In this document: piece after piece, positions 1 to 8,963 of the stretch | Layout: each line of letters begins with the position of its first letter | How positions within the stretch are numbered: position 1 is the first letter of the stretch | Translations under genes and position numbers: made by a program | NCBI RefSeq assembly: GCF_022809115.1 | Contig: NZ_JALGBH010000001.1 | Location: 1,240,001 to 1,304,000 of the forward strand | Length of the DNA: 64,000 nt | From: Pedobacter montanisoli | GTDB taxonomy: Bacteria > Bacteroidota > Bacteroidia > Sphingobacteriales > Sphingobacteriaceae | Direction: 5' to 3' | Notes under the pieces: generated by a model | What the model was told of the DNA's origin: nothing | Database searches by the model: none | The model's input: the letters and a program-made list of their open reading frames with translations, nothing else

Positions 1-341
1 TACGTATTGTTAGGCTCTGCTTGATTTTCAGTACTAATTGGCAAGGCAGTTTCAACAGAATCGTATTTTACAACTTCAATTTCATTAAACTTCTTTAATG
101 ATCTGGGGTTGTTTATTAATCTGTGCAGAACTGTACCATTGTTATAGATAGCTGCTTTAGTTAGTGACTTTGCAGCTTCGGGTGTATTGCTTTCTGCCTT
201 GGCCAGCAAAAGATATAATTGCTGGTAATAAGGATATTTTTGAGTAAGTGTATGCAACATTTCAGCATGCTCAGATGTTACCAGCCAAGGTTGTGCCAGT
301 AATTTAGAAAGCTGCTGTTTATGTTGATAATCTAACTCCAT
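1..341 (-). CDS. Partial hypothetical protein, N-terminal 113 residues
   Basis: A minus-strand frame opens at an ATG at 339-341 and runs off the left edge without a stop, so only the N-terminus is visible. It begins MELDYQHKQQLSKLL and contains a helix-like stretch rich in Tyr, Gln and Leu (PYYQQLYLLLAKAE, about residues 39-52). There is no signal peptide or membrane segment, so a cytoplasmic location is likely. The spacing of helical residues and the phrase about tasks of 'AKAE' type recall tetratricopeptide-like repeats, but this is only an impression. It starts 32 nt after the lptE stop on the same strand and is probably the last visible gene of the miaB-regulator-lptE transcription unit. 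I do not recognise the family and assign no function. Confidence 0.7.
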   Translation of the reverse strand, partial: MELDYQHKQQLSKLLAQPWLVTSEHAEMLHTLTQKYPYYQQLYLLLAKAESNTPEAAKSLTKAAIYNNGTVLHRLINNPRSLKKFNEIEVVKYDSVETALPISTENQAEPNNT

Positions 342-373
342 GTTGCTAAGATAGTAATTGAAAGCTCAATTTT

Positions 374-886
374 TTACCATTGTGCAAAAGCATCATTAAA
401 AATGTTCTCTGTAAGTTTGGCATTTACTTTCTTAATCAGGCCTCTCTCAATACTTTGTAATGTCTGCCCACCCAAAGTAAAATCTTCATATTGGGTAAAG
501 CTTTTTTCAAAGCTGGTCTTAATTTTTCCTGTATCCAGGTTATTGATGTATTTAACAAAAACGGTAATGGTTAAACGGTTTGCGCCTGCCACAGGATTTT
601 TGTTATCGGTAAAAGCAATTGGTTTAATATCGTAACCTGTAATGCGTCCTTCAAAAGTAGCATCGGCTTCATTTTGGGTAACCACCAGCCTGCTCTGTGT
701 ACGTATTCTCTCTTTCAGATCTTCGGTAAACTGCTGACTTAGATCAGGAACTACCAAGGGAGCGTTATTTTCAAAAAAACGAACATTAACGGTTTTCATT
801 CCGGCTGGAATAGATGCTCCGTTAAATTTATAGCTGCATCCAAACAGAACAATAATAGCAGCCAGTACGGCCCATATTTTTTTCAT
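374..886 (-). CDS. lptE: LptE family LPS-assembly lipoprotein
   Basis: Predicted outer-membrane lipoprotein of 170 residues that would act with the LptD barrel to place lipopolysaccharide in the outer leaflet. The N-terminus is a lipoprotein signal with a lipobox ending LFGC (Cys17), followed directly by YKFNGASIP, the typical Bacteroidota LptE opening. The rest (FENNAPLVVPDLSQ, then FTEDLKERI and a conserved FEGRITGY strand) fits the LptE fold of two helices packed on a sheet. Length is normal for the family. The start lies one nucleotide after the stop of the sigma-54 activator gene, so the two are surely co-transcribed and may be translationally coupled. No lptD is visible here. Identification rests on the motif pattern and on the known neighbourhood of lptE with a sigma-54 activator in this phylum. 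Confidence 0.87.
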   Translation of the reverse strand: MKKIWAVLAAIIVLFGCSYKFNGASIPAGMKTVNVRFFENNAPLVVPDLSQQFTEDLKERIRTQSRLVVTQNEADATFEGRITGYDIKPIAFTDNKNPVAGANRLTITVFVKYINNLDTGKIKTSFEKSFTQYEDFTLGGQTLQSIERGLIKKVNAKLTENIFNDAFAQW

Positions 887-887
887 C

Positions 888-2120
888 TTAGCTCAGGTTT
901 AATTCTTTAATTTTCCTGTATAAAGTACGTTCAGAAATACCCAGTTCCTGAGCCGCAAATTTTCTTTTTCCTTTGTGCTTTTTAAGTGCTTTCTTAATCA
1001 GGTCAGATTCTTTATCTACCAATGATAATGATTCTTCAACTTCCTCAGCATCATGCGCATAATTGTAGTCTGTAGGCATGTTGTTTGAAGGATGCTTGAT
1101 AGTTAAAGTAGGTTCATTAGGACTACTTAATTCAATATCCTGATAAAGCTGGTTGATATATGGCGAATTATCGGCTACGATGTGAGAAGTATTTCCACCA
1201 TTCTGGATAATTTCTGCAACCAGTTTTTTAAGGTCCATCATATCCTTCTTCATATCAAACAATACTTTGTAAAGGATATCACGTTCTGAAAAATCTTCTT
1301 TACTACCCGTATTTAAAGCCATAGGTAGCTGGTTACCCTGCTCATTAGGGATATAATTTAGTAAAGCCTGTGCACTTACATTGCGGTCTTTTTCTAATAC
1401 ACAGATTTGCTCGGCAATATTTTTCAATTGACGTACGTTACCGGGCCAACTGTAATTACTTAAAACCTGTATGGCATCGGGTTCTAAAACAATACCGGGG
1501 CTGCGGTATTTATCACTAAAATCGGCCGCAAACTTTCTGAATAAAAGATAGATGTCTTCCTTACGCTCTTTTAATGAAGGGATGCGTAATGGAACCGTAT
1601 TTAAACGATAGTATAAATCTTCACGGAATTTCCCTGATTTAACCCTGTCGTAAACATCAACGTTTGTTGCAGCTACAATGCGCACATCTGTTTTCTGAAC
1701 TTTAGAAGAACCTACACGCAGGTATTCGCCACTTTCTAAAACACGTAATAAACGGGCTTGTGTGCCTAAAGGGAGTTCGGCTACTTCATCTAAAAAGATG
1801 GTGCCGCCATTGGCTACTTCAAAATAACCTTTTCGTGCTTCGTGTGCTCCGGTAAAAGAACCTTTTTCGTGTCCGAAAAGTTCAGAATCTATGGTGCCTT
1901 CCGGTATAGCGCCACAGTTCACGGCAATAAAGGTTCCGTGTTTACGAGCGCTTAATTGATGTATAATATGTGAAAAGACTTCTTTACCACTACCACTTTC
2001 GCCGGTAATTAAAACCGACATATCGGTAGGTGCAACCTGTCTTGCCGTATCTATTGCCCGGTTTAGTAAGGGCGAATTGCCAATGATACCAAACCTGTTT
2101 TTAATGTCTTGTATGTCCAT
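888..2120 (-). CDS. Sigma-54 interacting transcriptional activator, no receiver domain
   Basis: AAA+ ATPase of 410 residues that would remodel RNA polymerase bound to sigma-54. Walker A is GESGSGKE (residues 40-47), the sigma-54 contact loop reads GSFTGA (87-92) rather than the commoner GAFTGA, and Walker B is GTIFLDEV (106-113). A variable segment of about 100 residues follows the ATPase, and a Fis-type helix-turn-helix closes the protein (about 380-408, ending ERTLYRKIKELNLS). No receiver, GAF or PAS domain precedes the ATPase, which starts within the first 15 residues, so activity is not controlled by a fused sensor. It sits between miaB (66 nt upstream) and lptE (1 nt downstream). The link to envelope biogenesis is inferred from position only; the target promoters are unknown. 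Confidence 0.92.
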   Translation of the reverse strand: MDIQDIKNRFGIIGNSPLLNRAIDTARQVAPTDMSVLITGESGSGKEVFSHIIHQLSARKHGTFIAVNCGAIPEGTIDSELFGHEKGSFTGAHEARKGYFEVANGGTIFLDEVAELPLGTQARLLRVLESGEYLRVGSSKVQKTDVRIVAATNVDVYDRVKSGKFREDLYYRLNTVPLRIPSLKERKEDIYLLFRKFAADFSDKYRSPGIVLEPDAIQVLSNYSWPGNVRQLKNIAEQICVLEKDRNVSAQALLNYIPNEQGNQLPMALNTGSKEDFSERDILYKVLFDMKKDMMDLKKLVAEIIQNGGNTSHIVADNSPYINQLYQDIELSSPNEPTLTIKHPSNNMPTDYNYAHDAEEVEESLSLVDKESDLIKKALKKHKGKRKFAAQELGISERTLYRKIKELNLS

Positions 2121-2186
2121 TCGTGTTTTCCTGTTTAGGGTTCGGACTGCTTGTTTCTTAAAAAATCTGGTTTCCTGAAACGTTAA

Positions 2187-3728
2187 TTAGTCAACAACTT
2201 TTCCAATTAAGGTAGCTGATGTGCAGCTTTCTATTAAAACATTTGCATACGCTCCTGGTTTTACCGAATCTGTAATAGGGAAAACCACCATTACATTTTC
2301 ATCATTACGTCCTCTGTATTCTTTATCAGATTTTTTAGAGAAACCTTCGATGAGTACTTTTACGGTTTTACCTACAAAGTTTTTGATGTAGGCATGTGAG
2401 CCTTCCTGCTGTTTTTGGATAACTTCGTTTAAACGTCTCAATTTAACCTCTTCAGGTACATTATCCTCGTATTTGCGTGCGGCAAGTGTTCCCGGACGTT
2501 CAGAATAAGCAAACTGGTAAGCAAAACTGTAAGTTACATAATCCATCATGCTTAAAGTATCCTGATGTTCTTCTTCTGTTTCGGTACAGAAACCTGTGAT
2601 GATATCAGTAGATATTGCACAACCCGGAATAATACGTTTAATGGCATCTACACGGTCCATATACCATTCACGATCGTAAGTGCGGTTCATCAGCTTTAAT
2701 ATCCGACTGTTGCCACTTTGTACCGGTAAATGGATGTAATTACAAATATTATCGTATTTAGCTATGGTATGCAACACCTCATCAGTAATGTCTTTAGGGT
2801 GCGAGGTTGAGAAACGAACCCTTAATTCAGGACTAATTTCTGCTACCATTGCCATTAACTGTGCAAAATTTACACTGCCATCAACTTGTTCATCGGTATG
2901 ATGTCCACGTTTTTCAGGCAGGTCGGTTTTATTTACCAATGCCTCTAATAATGCATCGCCAGTTAGGGTGTTCATTTCATCCTGCAAATCATCGGCTTTG
3001 CTTTTTAATTCCTGACCATCTTTCCAATGGTAAGAATCTACGTTTTGACCTAATAAAGTAACCTCACGATAGCCTTGTTCAAATAACTGGATGGCTTCGT
3101 TTACAATAGACTTTGGATCTCTGCTGCGCTCACGGCCACGTGTAAAAGGTACCACACAGAAAGAACACATGTTATCGCAGCCACGGGTAATAGAAATAAA
3201 TGCACTAATACCATTACCGGTTAAACGAACAGGATTGATATCTGCATAAGTTTCTTCGCGAGAAAGGATTACGTTTACGGCTTTGTGACCATCTTCTACT
3301 TCATTGATCAGTTTGGGTAAATCACGGTAAGCATCAGGTCCAACTACTACGTCAACTAGTTTTTCTTCTTCTAAAAATTTAGATTTTAAACGTTCGGCCA
3401 TGCAGCCTAATACGCCAACTACCAATTTTGGATTTTTACGTTTTTCTACTCCAAATTGCGATAATCTGTTGCGAACACGTTGCTCAGCATTTTCGCGTAT
3501 AGAGCAGGTATTGATAAAGATCACATCAGCATTTTGATAATCGCCTGTAGTTTGATAGCCGGTTTCAGCAAGAATTGAGGCAACGATCTCGCTGTCTGCA
3601 AAATTCATCTGGCAACCATAGCTTTCAATATAAAGCTTTTTGCTATCGGCATTCTGATTATCTAATATTAAGGCTTCGCCCTGACGAGATTCGTCGTGAC
3701 TTTTGTCCTGAAGTTTAAAATCGATCAT
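2187..3728 (-). CDS. miaB: tRNA-2-methylthio-N6-dimethylallyladenosine synthase
   Basis: Radical-SAM methylthiotransferase that adds the 2-methylthio group to i6A37 of tRNAs reading UNN codons. The N-terminal UPF0004 domain supplies cluster cysteines Cys39 (YGCQMN), Cys75 (INTCSIREN) and Cys109 (LGCMAER). The radical-SAM triad is Cys184, Cys188 and Cys191 in [13 protein letters not shown]-terminal TRAM domain for RNA binding occupies roughly the last 65 residues. At 513 residues it is longer than most MiaB proteins; the extra length is a polar, acidic insertion of about 50 residues (about 236-285) between the [10 protein letters not shown] motif and the FAQLM helix. The start ATG at 3726-3728 follows an AT-rich region with a TATTTTTG box. 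It is the first gene of the minus-strand unit leading to lptE. Confidence 0.95.
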   Translation of the reverse strand: MIDFKLQDKSHDESRQGEALILDNQNADSKKLYIESYGCQMNFADSEIVASILAETGYQTTGDYQNADVIFINTCSIRENAEQRVRNRLSQFGVEKRKNPKLVVGVLGCMAERLKSKFLEEEKLVDVVVGPDAYRDLPKLINEVEDGHKAVNVILSREETYADINPVRLTGNGISAFISITRGCDNMCSFCVVPFTRGRERSRDPKSIVNEAIQLFEQGYREVTLLGQNVDSYHWKDGQELKSKADDLQDEMNTLTGDALLEALVNKTDLPEKRGHHTDEQVDGSVNFAQLMAMVAEISPELRVRFSTSHPKDITDEVLHTIAKYDNICNYIHLPVQSGNSRILKLMNRTYDREWYMDRVDAIKRIIPGCAISTDIITGFCTETEEEHQDTLSMMDYVTYSFAYQFAYSERPGTLAARKYEDNVPEEVKLRRLNEVIQKQQEGSHAYIKNFVGKTVKVLIEGFSKKSDKEYRGRNDENVMVVFPITDSVKPGAYANVLIESCTSATLIGKVVD

Positions 3729-3750
3729 TAAATAAAAATTTTACGGGCTT

Positions 3751-3758
3751 CAAAAATA
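3751..3758 (-). promoter_or_regulatory. Candidate -7 promoter element for miaB
   Basis: On the minus strand this reads TATTTTTG, a match to the Bacteroidota -7 consensus TAnnTTTG, 22 nt before the miaB start codon. No clear TTG -33 element is seen at the right distance, so support is moderate. Confidence 0.4.
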
Positions 3759-3862
3759 CAAAAAATAAATAGAAAATGACAGAATGGCAGTTATTTTACG
3801 AATGAATTATATTACAATACCTACCTCAAAACAATTAAACAGCTTTTTTGTATTTTATTTTA

Positions 3863-5578
3863 ATGAGTAAGCATTTTTATACAAAAAAAAGGTTTTGGTA
3901 TTGGTTTGGAGGCATAGCGCTGAGTTTGCTAATTATTCTGGTTATGGGGATAACCATCATAGCAGTAAAATGGAAACCTGTATTAAGTAGTAAATTAAAA
4001 GAGGGTGTGAAAAAAGCTTCTGGCGAATTATATACATTGGATTTTAAAGATTTGCATCTCAACCCGCTTAGAGGAACAGTAACGCTGGATAATGTAGTTT
4101 TTTGGCCGGATAGCAATGTTTTTAATCAACTTAAACTGCAAAAGAAAGCTCCGGTACATCTATTTCGGGTAAAACTGGAACACTTAAAAATAACTCGGAT
4201 AGGGATTTTGGATGCTTATTTTAAAAAGGAGCTACATGCTAAGGCCATACTTTTGGATAACCCTTCCATAGATATGGTTTACCATAAAGGGATAAAAAGA
4301 ACTAATGATACAGCAAGCTCAGAAAATTTATACCAAATCTTAAAAAATATCTTAAACTCAATAGAGGTTAAACTGATTAAAGTTATTGATGCTGATTTCG
4401 ATTACTATAATGCAGATCGCAAACTCAGTGCAGTGAAACATGTAAATATTAGGATTGAAGATCTGCTGATTGATTCGTTAACATCATTGGACACAACCCG
4501 AGTGCTTTACAGTAAAAATATTGGCTTTGAATTGGGTGGGTATAAATCACTGACACAAGATAAGATGTACACGATTAAAATAGACAGTGTAAGAGGATCT
4601 TTAAATAAAAGCAGTCTGGAGGTTAAAGGATTTAAAGTTATTCCCATGTACCCTGAGTTGGAGTTCAGTAGACAATACAAGGTTCAAAAAGATAGGTACG
4701 ATTTAGATTTTAGTTCAATTACCCTGAATAAAGTTGATTTCACGGGTTTAAGTAATAATGGGAATTTACAGGTTAAAAAGATGACTATAGGTCCCGCAAA
4801 AGTTGCCGTTTTTATGAATAGGTCTTTGCCTCCTCCTGATATTGATAAAGGCAGAAATTTTCCGCATGTTGCTTTGCAACGATTACCCTTGCCAACGGTT
4901 ATTGAACAGGTAGTACTCAATAAGGTTGATGTTGCCTATACAGAGTTTAATCCTGAAACCAATAATAAAGGAACGGTAAAATTACAGGCGCTTAGCGGCA
5001 CGCTAAGTAATTTAACCAATGATAGTTTACGTCTTAACCAATATAATCATGCCTATGCAGATCTGAACACCATGATAATGGGAGCTGCAAAAATGAATGT
5101 AAAGATAGATTTTAACCTGGCTGCCAAAAATGGTGCTTTTAGTTATTATGGTACTGTTGGAAGTTTTGATATGAAAGTGTTGAATGCCATTTCAAAACCT
5201 TTAGGACAGATGGAAATTGAAAGCGGACATGCAAACAGTGCAACTTTTAATGTAAATGCAAATTTTAATCAGGCTAGTGGTAAGATTGTATTTCTTTATA
5301 ACGGATTAAAAATTAAGATGCTAGGAGAGGATGGAGATGGAAAAGAAAAGAAAAAGGGCTTGTTATCATTTTTGGCTAATACTCTTTTAATTAAAGATGA
5401 TAACCCAACAGGAAACAATCCGCAACGTATTGCCTATGTTGATCATAATAGGGTTAAACAGGCCTCTTTTTTTAACCTGATGTGGAAAACAGTACTTAAA
5501 GGAATCAGAGAAACAGCAAGTGTAGGAATGATACCGATGAAAAAAATGCCTCCGCCTAAAAAAGGTATAAAAAAGTAA
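3863..5578 (+). CDS. AsmA-like membrane-anchored protein, first of two paralogues
   Basis: Protein of 571 residues with one N-terminal membrane helix (about residues 12-36, WFGGIALSLLIILVMG) and a long beta-rich region that would lie in the periplasm. The segment after the membrane helix (LDFKDLHLNPLRGTVTLDNV) is the pattern seen at the start of AsmA-like and DUF748-like lipid-transport or assembly proteins of Bacteroidota. The C-terminus has a conserved block (LLSFLANTLLIKDDNP, then ASFFNLMWKTVLKGI) shared with the next gene. I chose the ATG at 3863; an in-frame TTG at 3848 would only add five hydrophobic residues and is less likely. It is divergent from miaB and 56 nt upstream of its paralogue. 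Function is not established; a role in envelope lipid handling is inferred from the fold family. Confidence 0.72.
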   Translation: MSKHFYTKKRFWYWFGGIALSLLIILVMGITIIAVKWKPVLSSKLKEGVKKASGELYTLDFKDLHLNPLRGTVTLDNVVFWPDSNVFNQLKLQKKAPVHLFRVKLEHLKITRIGILDAYFKKELHAKAILLDNPSIDMVYHKGIKRTNDTASSENLYQILKNILNSIEVKLIKVIDADFDYYNADRKLSAVKHVNIRIEDLLIDSLTSLDTTRVLYSKNIGFELGGYKSLTQDKMYTIKIDSVRGSLNKSSLEVKGFKVIPMYPELEFSRQYKVQKDRYDLDFSSITLNKVDFTGLSNNGNLQVKKMTIGPAKVAVFMNRSLPPPDIDKGRNFPHVALQRLPLPTVIEQVVLNKVDVAYTEFNPETNNKGTVKLQALSGTLSNLTNDSLRLNQYNHAYADLNTMIMGAAKMNVKIDFNLAAKNGAFSYYGTVGSFDMKVLNAISKPLGQMEIESGHANSATFNVNANFNQASGKIVFLYNGLKIKMLGEDGDGKEKKKGLLSFLANTLLIKDDNPTGNNPQRIAYVDHNRVKQASFFNLMWKTVLKGIRETASVGMIPMKKMPPPKKGIKK

Positions 5579-5634
5579 GCTCCGGCTAATTGATGTTCAT
5601 CAAATAAAAGCTATCTTGGTTTTAAAAGCAGGTT

Positions 5635-7419
5635 ATGCCACAGAAAGCAAAAATGAAATTACTTTATAAGGTACTTGCCCTTGTTGTGGGTTCTTTACTG
5701 TTGCTTTATGGTGTTTCTGTTCTTATTTTCATGAACATAAAACCCCGTGTTAGGGAGGAGCTTAAGCTACTGATCAAAGATGCCTCGGGCAAGCTTTATG
5801 ATATAGATTTTAAAGACATCAATGCTAATCTATTAACAGGTAATGCCACATTAAGAGATGTAACTCTAAATCCCGATACCAATACCTATAAACAGTTGGT
5901 AACAAATAAGAAAGCCCCAAATAATTTATACCAGATCAAGCTTAAAAAATTAACCATTAAACAATTTCATCCTTTCAGGCTTTTCTTTAAAAAAGAAATA
6001 GAAATAGGGCTTTTGCGTTTTGATTATGCCAGTATAAGCATGAACAATAAGGCATTTGAATTTAACGAGAATAAACCTTCGAGACCTGAGATTTCACCTT
6101 ACCATTATATCAAGTCTATTTGTAAGTCATTTCATGTAGATAAGATAGAATTCAGGAATGCTTTTTTTGAATATGTAGATAAAAATGGTTTAAAGCCCGA
6201 AACAGATACCATAGCTAATTTAAATATTACCCTTACAGATTGGCTTATAGATTCCTTATCTGCTAAAGATGAAAGCCGAACATTTTTATTAAAAGATATA
6301 CAGATTTATCTTAATAATTATAGCTATGCTACTCCAGACAGTTTGTACTACATTAAGCTCAGTCAACTGGATTTTTCTGTTACCTCAAAAAAGGTAAACA
6401 TTAAAAACTTTGAAGTTCAGCCTAGATATAGTGAAGCAGACTTTGCGCATAAAGTAGGAATGGCACAGGATCGTTATCTGCTTAATCTGAATAATATTAA
6501 CCTTACAGACATAGATATTCTGGCTTATATCAGAAGGAGAGAAATTATTGCTAAGCAAATGAATATTGCCGATGGAACACTTTCGGTTTTTAACGACAAT
6601 TTTTATCCCAAAAATACGGAGCCTAAAAGTGGCCGGTTTCCACACCAGCTACTGCAAAAGCTTAATATTCCTTTAAGTATCCATAAGATCAACGTCAATA
6701 ATCTGGATATTGATTATGCCGAATACGATAAGGTTACCAAACAGCGAGGTAGGGTAGAATTTAAAAATACTTCAGGAGAATTTAGTAATGTAACCAATCA
6801 GGAGAAGTTTAAAAAGCTAAATTCTTTTACAACAGCGAAACTAACCAGTTATTTAATGGGACAAGGAAAACTTCAGGTCGATTTTAAATTTAACATCATT
6901 TCGCCTGATGGGGATTTTAGTTATAAGGGAAATTTAGGCGTAATGGATGCAAGACAACTGAATTATGTGACTAAGCCTTTAGCTATGGTTCAGGTAAACA
7001 GATGCCAGATCAAGGAATTGGATTTTGATATTGATGTGAAAAAAGATATAGCCAAGGGTAAAATAGATTTCAGGTTCAACGACCTATCGTTAAAAATACT
7101 GAAAAAACAGGAAGAAGGAGAGGGGTTAACCGGAATGGGGATTTTATCGTTACTGGCTAATGCTATTGTAATCTCTCCTGATAATCCTTCAGAAAATGGG
7201 CGACATGTTATTGCGCCTATAAATTACCAAAGAAAGCCCAGTGCTTCATTTTTTAATTTTTTGTGGAAAACTATTTTTCAGGGTGTTAAATACAGCGTTG
7301 GGTTTACACCCCAAAAAGAAGCCGAGATCAAGCAACAGATTGCCAAATTTAAACAGATGAAAGAAGATAGAGATCTGCGACGATTTAAAAGAGAGCAAAG
7401 GAAAAGGTTAGAAAAGTAA
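5635..7419 (+). CDS. AsmA-like membrane-anchored protein, second paralogue
   Basis: Protein of 594 residues, a clear paralogue of the preceding gene: one N-terminal membrane helix (about 10-31), then DASGKLYDIDFKDINANLL aligned with the same block in the first copy, the FFKKE motif, the KSGRFPHQLLQKLNIPL segment, and the C-terminal LLSLLANAIVISPDNP and ASFFNFLWKTIFQGV blocks. It ends in a highly basic tail (about the last 45 residues, many Lys and Arg with a coiled-coil look) that the first copy lacks. The ATG at 5635 is used here; an internal ATG at 5653 would remove six residues and is equally possible. The pair probably forms one transcription unit. Sequence divergence between copies is substantial, so the duplication is old. 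Function is inferred only as envelope-associated. Confidence 0.72.
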   Translation: MPQKAKMKLLYKVLALVVGSLLLLYGVSVLIFMNIKPRVREELKLLIKDASGKLYDIDFKDINANLLTGNATLRDVTLNPDTNTYKQLVTNKKAPNNLYQIKLKKLTIKQFHPFRLFFKKEIEIGLLRFDYASISMNNKAFEFNENKPSRPEISPYHYIKSICKSFHVDKIEFRNAFFEYVDKNGLKPETDTIANLNITLTDWLIDSLSAKDESRTFLLKDIQIYLNNYSYATPDSLYYIKLSQLDFSVTSKKVNIKNFEVQPRYSEADFAHKVGMAQDRYLLNLNNINLTDIDILAYIRRREIIAKQMNIADGTLSVFNDNFYPKNTEPKSGRFPHQLLQKLNIPLSIHKINVNNLDIDYAEYDKVTKQRGRVEFKNTSGEFSNVTNQEKFKKLNSFTTAKLTSYLMGQGKLQVDFKFNIISPDGDFSYKGNLGVMDARQLNYVTKPLAMVQVNRCQIKELDFDIDVKKDIAKGKIDFRFNDLSLKILKKQEEGEGLTGMGILSLLANAIVISPDNPSENGRHVIAPINYQRKPSASFFNFLWKTIFQGVKYSVGFTPQKEAEIKQQIAKFKQMKEDRDLRRFKREQRKRLEK

Positions 7420-7513
7420 AAACAACTTGAGTTATGGGGGGATCTGCTCATTTCCTTAAAACTTTTTATAGTCCACCTCGCAATCTTGCCTACCCTCATG
7501 CCGGGCAATGGCA

Positions 7514-7538
7514 GGTACTTTTTTCCACAAAAAGTACC
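7514..7538. repeat. Perfect GGTACTTTTT inverted repeat
   Basis: Arms GGTACTTTTT (7514-7523) and AAAAAGTACC (7529-7538) are perfect complements around the 5-nt loop TCCAC. Similar GTACTTTTT palindromes occur between genes in many Bacteroidota genomes, to my knowledge as dispersed elements. It could also stop transcription from the AsmA-like genes. Confidence 0.65.
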
Positions 7539-7732
7539 CAAAACCGAGGCCTTGCCGAGCTCATGAACACCATAAGAACAATAAAAAACAGTGAATAAAC
7601 TCTCGGCTGCGCTTTTTGCTTTAAAGTAAGTGATAGGGCAATTGCATGACTACCGCAAATAGCGGAGGCCGATTTTTCGTGTATTAATGGTTTGTGCTAA
7701 GGCTTGACATCGTACCAAAGATTATAGCTAAA

Positions 7733-7764
7733 GTAAAAAAGCAGCCAATAGGCTGCTTTTTTAC
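7733..7764. terminator. Bidirectional terminator between AsmA-like genes and ilvE
   Basis: Perfect 14-bp stem (7733-7746 with 7751-7764) around the loop AATA. GC-rich core GCAGCC/GGCTGC is flanked by A and T runs on both sides, so it would work in both directions, mainly for ilvE, whose stop is 25 nt away. Confidence 0.85.
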
Positions 7765-7788
7765 TTTTATATCAATTGATCACCAGGA

Positions 7789-8853
7789 TTATACAATCCA
7801 GTTCCAGCCAAAATTATCTGTTGCTAAACCATATTTAATATCGTTCAACTGTTTGGCAATACCGTTAGATACTTTTCTGGTCTCAGGATCAGTTAACTGG
7901 TAATCTTTACCATTGTAATTGATTACACCGATGTGCGTTACCGTTGCAGCAGTTCCGGCAGCAAAAGCTTCAGTTAATCTTCCGTTTTCGATGCCTTCTA
8001 TGACTTCTTTAACAGATAATCTTCTCTCTTCTACCTCTATGCCATTGGCTTTTGCAAGCTGAATAATGGTATCTCTTGTAACACCATCTAAAACAGTGGT
8101 TCTAACAGAAGGCGTAACTAATTTACCATCAATTACGAACAATAAATTGGCTGTTCCGGCTTCTTCTATAAACTCATGTGTTTGTGCATCAGTCCATAAC
8201 AATTGGTCAAAACCTTCTTTTTTAGCTACTTCAAAAGGATATAAAGAGCGGGCATAGTTACCTGCTGTTTTGGCAAAACCTACACCACCGTCATCAGCTC
8301 TTGTAAATTCAGTTTCTACTTTTACCCTTAAAGACTTGGTATAATATTTACCTGTAGGTGTAGTTAATATAGCAAATGTATAAGTATCAGAAGCTTTTAC
8401 ACCTAAATAAGGCTCGGTAGCATACATTACAGGTCTGATGTACAAAGCGTAATCTTCCTGAGAAGGTACCCATTTTTCATCTACATTGATCAACTCGGCC
8501 ATACCTTGCATAAAAATTTCTTTATCAACCTCAGGCATCGCCATGCGCTTTGCTGATTTGTTGAAACGGTCAAAGTTCTTTTCCGGTCTAAAAATGCTGA
8601 TCTTGCCATCAGGCTGACGATAAGCTTTTATACCTTCAAAAATAGCTTGTCCGTAATGAAGGGCAGAAATAGCCGGACTCATCGGTATTGGACCATAAGG
8701 CACTATACGAGGATTTTTCCAGGCACCGTCTTCATAATCGCATAAGAACATGTGATCGGTAAAAACCTTACCGAATGGAAGCTGAGAAAAATCAGTAACA
8801 GTTAAACGGCTTTGTTCAACTTTGGTTACTTTTATGTCAATTGTATCGGTCAT
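7789..8853 (-). CDS. ilvE: Branched-chain amino acid aminotransferase
   Basis: PLP fold-type IV aminotransferase of 354 residues that moves the amino group between glutamate and the 2-oxo acids of leucine, isoleucine and valine in the cytoplasm. Visible family motifs are ALHYGQAIFEGIKAYR (about 64-79), YIRPVMYATEP, and GFAKTAGNYARSLYP, in which Lys195 is the expected PLP Schiff-base lysine. The EEAGTANLLFV segment and the TVLDGVTRDTII motif near the C-terminus match the two-domain BCAT type. I chose the ATG at 8853 (MTDTIDIKV); an ATG at 8910 would add 19 residues with no family support. A TAATTTTG element at 8931-8938 lies upstream. No other branched-chain biosynthesis gene is adjacent. Confidence 0.95.
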   Translation of the reverse strand: MTDTIDIKVTKVEQSRLTVTDFSQLPFGKVFTDHMFLCDYEDGAWKNPRIVPYGPIPMSPAISALHYGQAIFEGIKAYRQPDGKISIFRPEKNFDRFNKSAKRMAMPEVDKEIFMQGMAELINVDEKWVPSQEDYALYIRPVMYATEPYLGVKASDTYTFAILTTPTGKYYTKSLRVKVETEFTRADDGGVGFAKTAGNYARSLYPFEVAKKEGFDQLLWTDAQTHEFIEEAGTANLLFVIDGKLVTPSVRTTVLDGVTRDTIIQLAKANGIEVEERRLSVKEVIEGIENGRLTEAFAAGTAATVTHIGVINYNGKDYQLTDPETRKVSNGIAKQLNDIKYGLATDNFGWNWIV

Positions 8854-8930
8854 GATATAACAATTTTTTGCCTGTTTAAACGAATAGTTTATTGGTTTTA
8901 TTTCAGGCATTTAGTGAAAAAAATGTGCCG

Positions 8931-8938
8931 CAAAATTA
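8931..8938 (-). promoter_or_regulatory. Candidate -7 promoter element for ilvE
   Basis: Minus-strand TAATTTTG matches TAnnTTTG. It is 77 nt before the chosen ilvE start. No good -33 TTG is visible, so this is a moderate call. Confidence 0.4.
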
Positions 8939-8963
8939 GTAAAAAAAATGGGTGTAAGGTTAT

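Larger units (their letters stand above)
7420..7788. other. 369-nt non-coding island with repeat-like content
   Basis: No convincing gene lies here. The interval has a composition unlike neighbouring spacers (richer in G and C, with phrases such as CCGAGGCCTTGCCGAG and CTCTCGGCTGCGC), a perfect 10-bp inverted repeat at 7514-7538 and a strong bidirectional terminator at 7733-7764. Short frames that cross it on the minus strand have no coding signature and seem to arise from the repeat. Confidence 0.6.

Noticed and set aside
402-635. Plus-strand open frame antisense to lptE
   Set aside because: It lies wholly opposite a well-supported gene, has no start signal and no family features.
3848-3862. 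TTG extension of the first AsmA-like gene
   Set aside because: The ATG at 3863 is the more natural start; the same logic removes TTG extensions at 30588, 54758 and 25344.
7278-7541. Minus-strand open frame across the end of the second AsmA-like gene and the palindrome
   Set aside because: It is mostly antisense to a real gene and its N-terminus comes from the repeat-like island.
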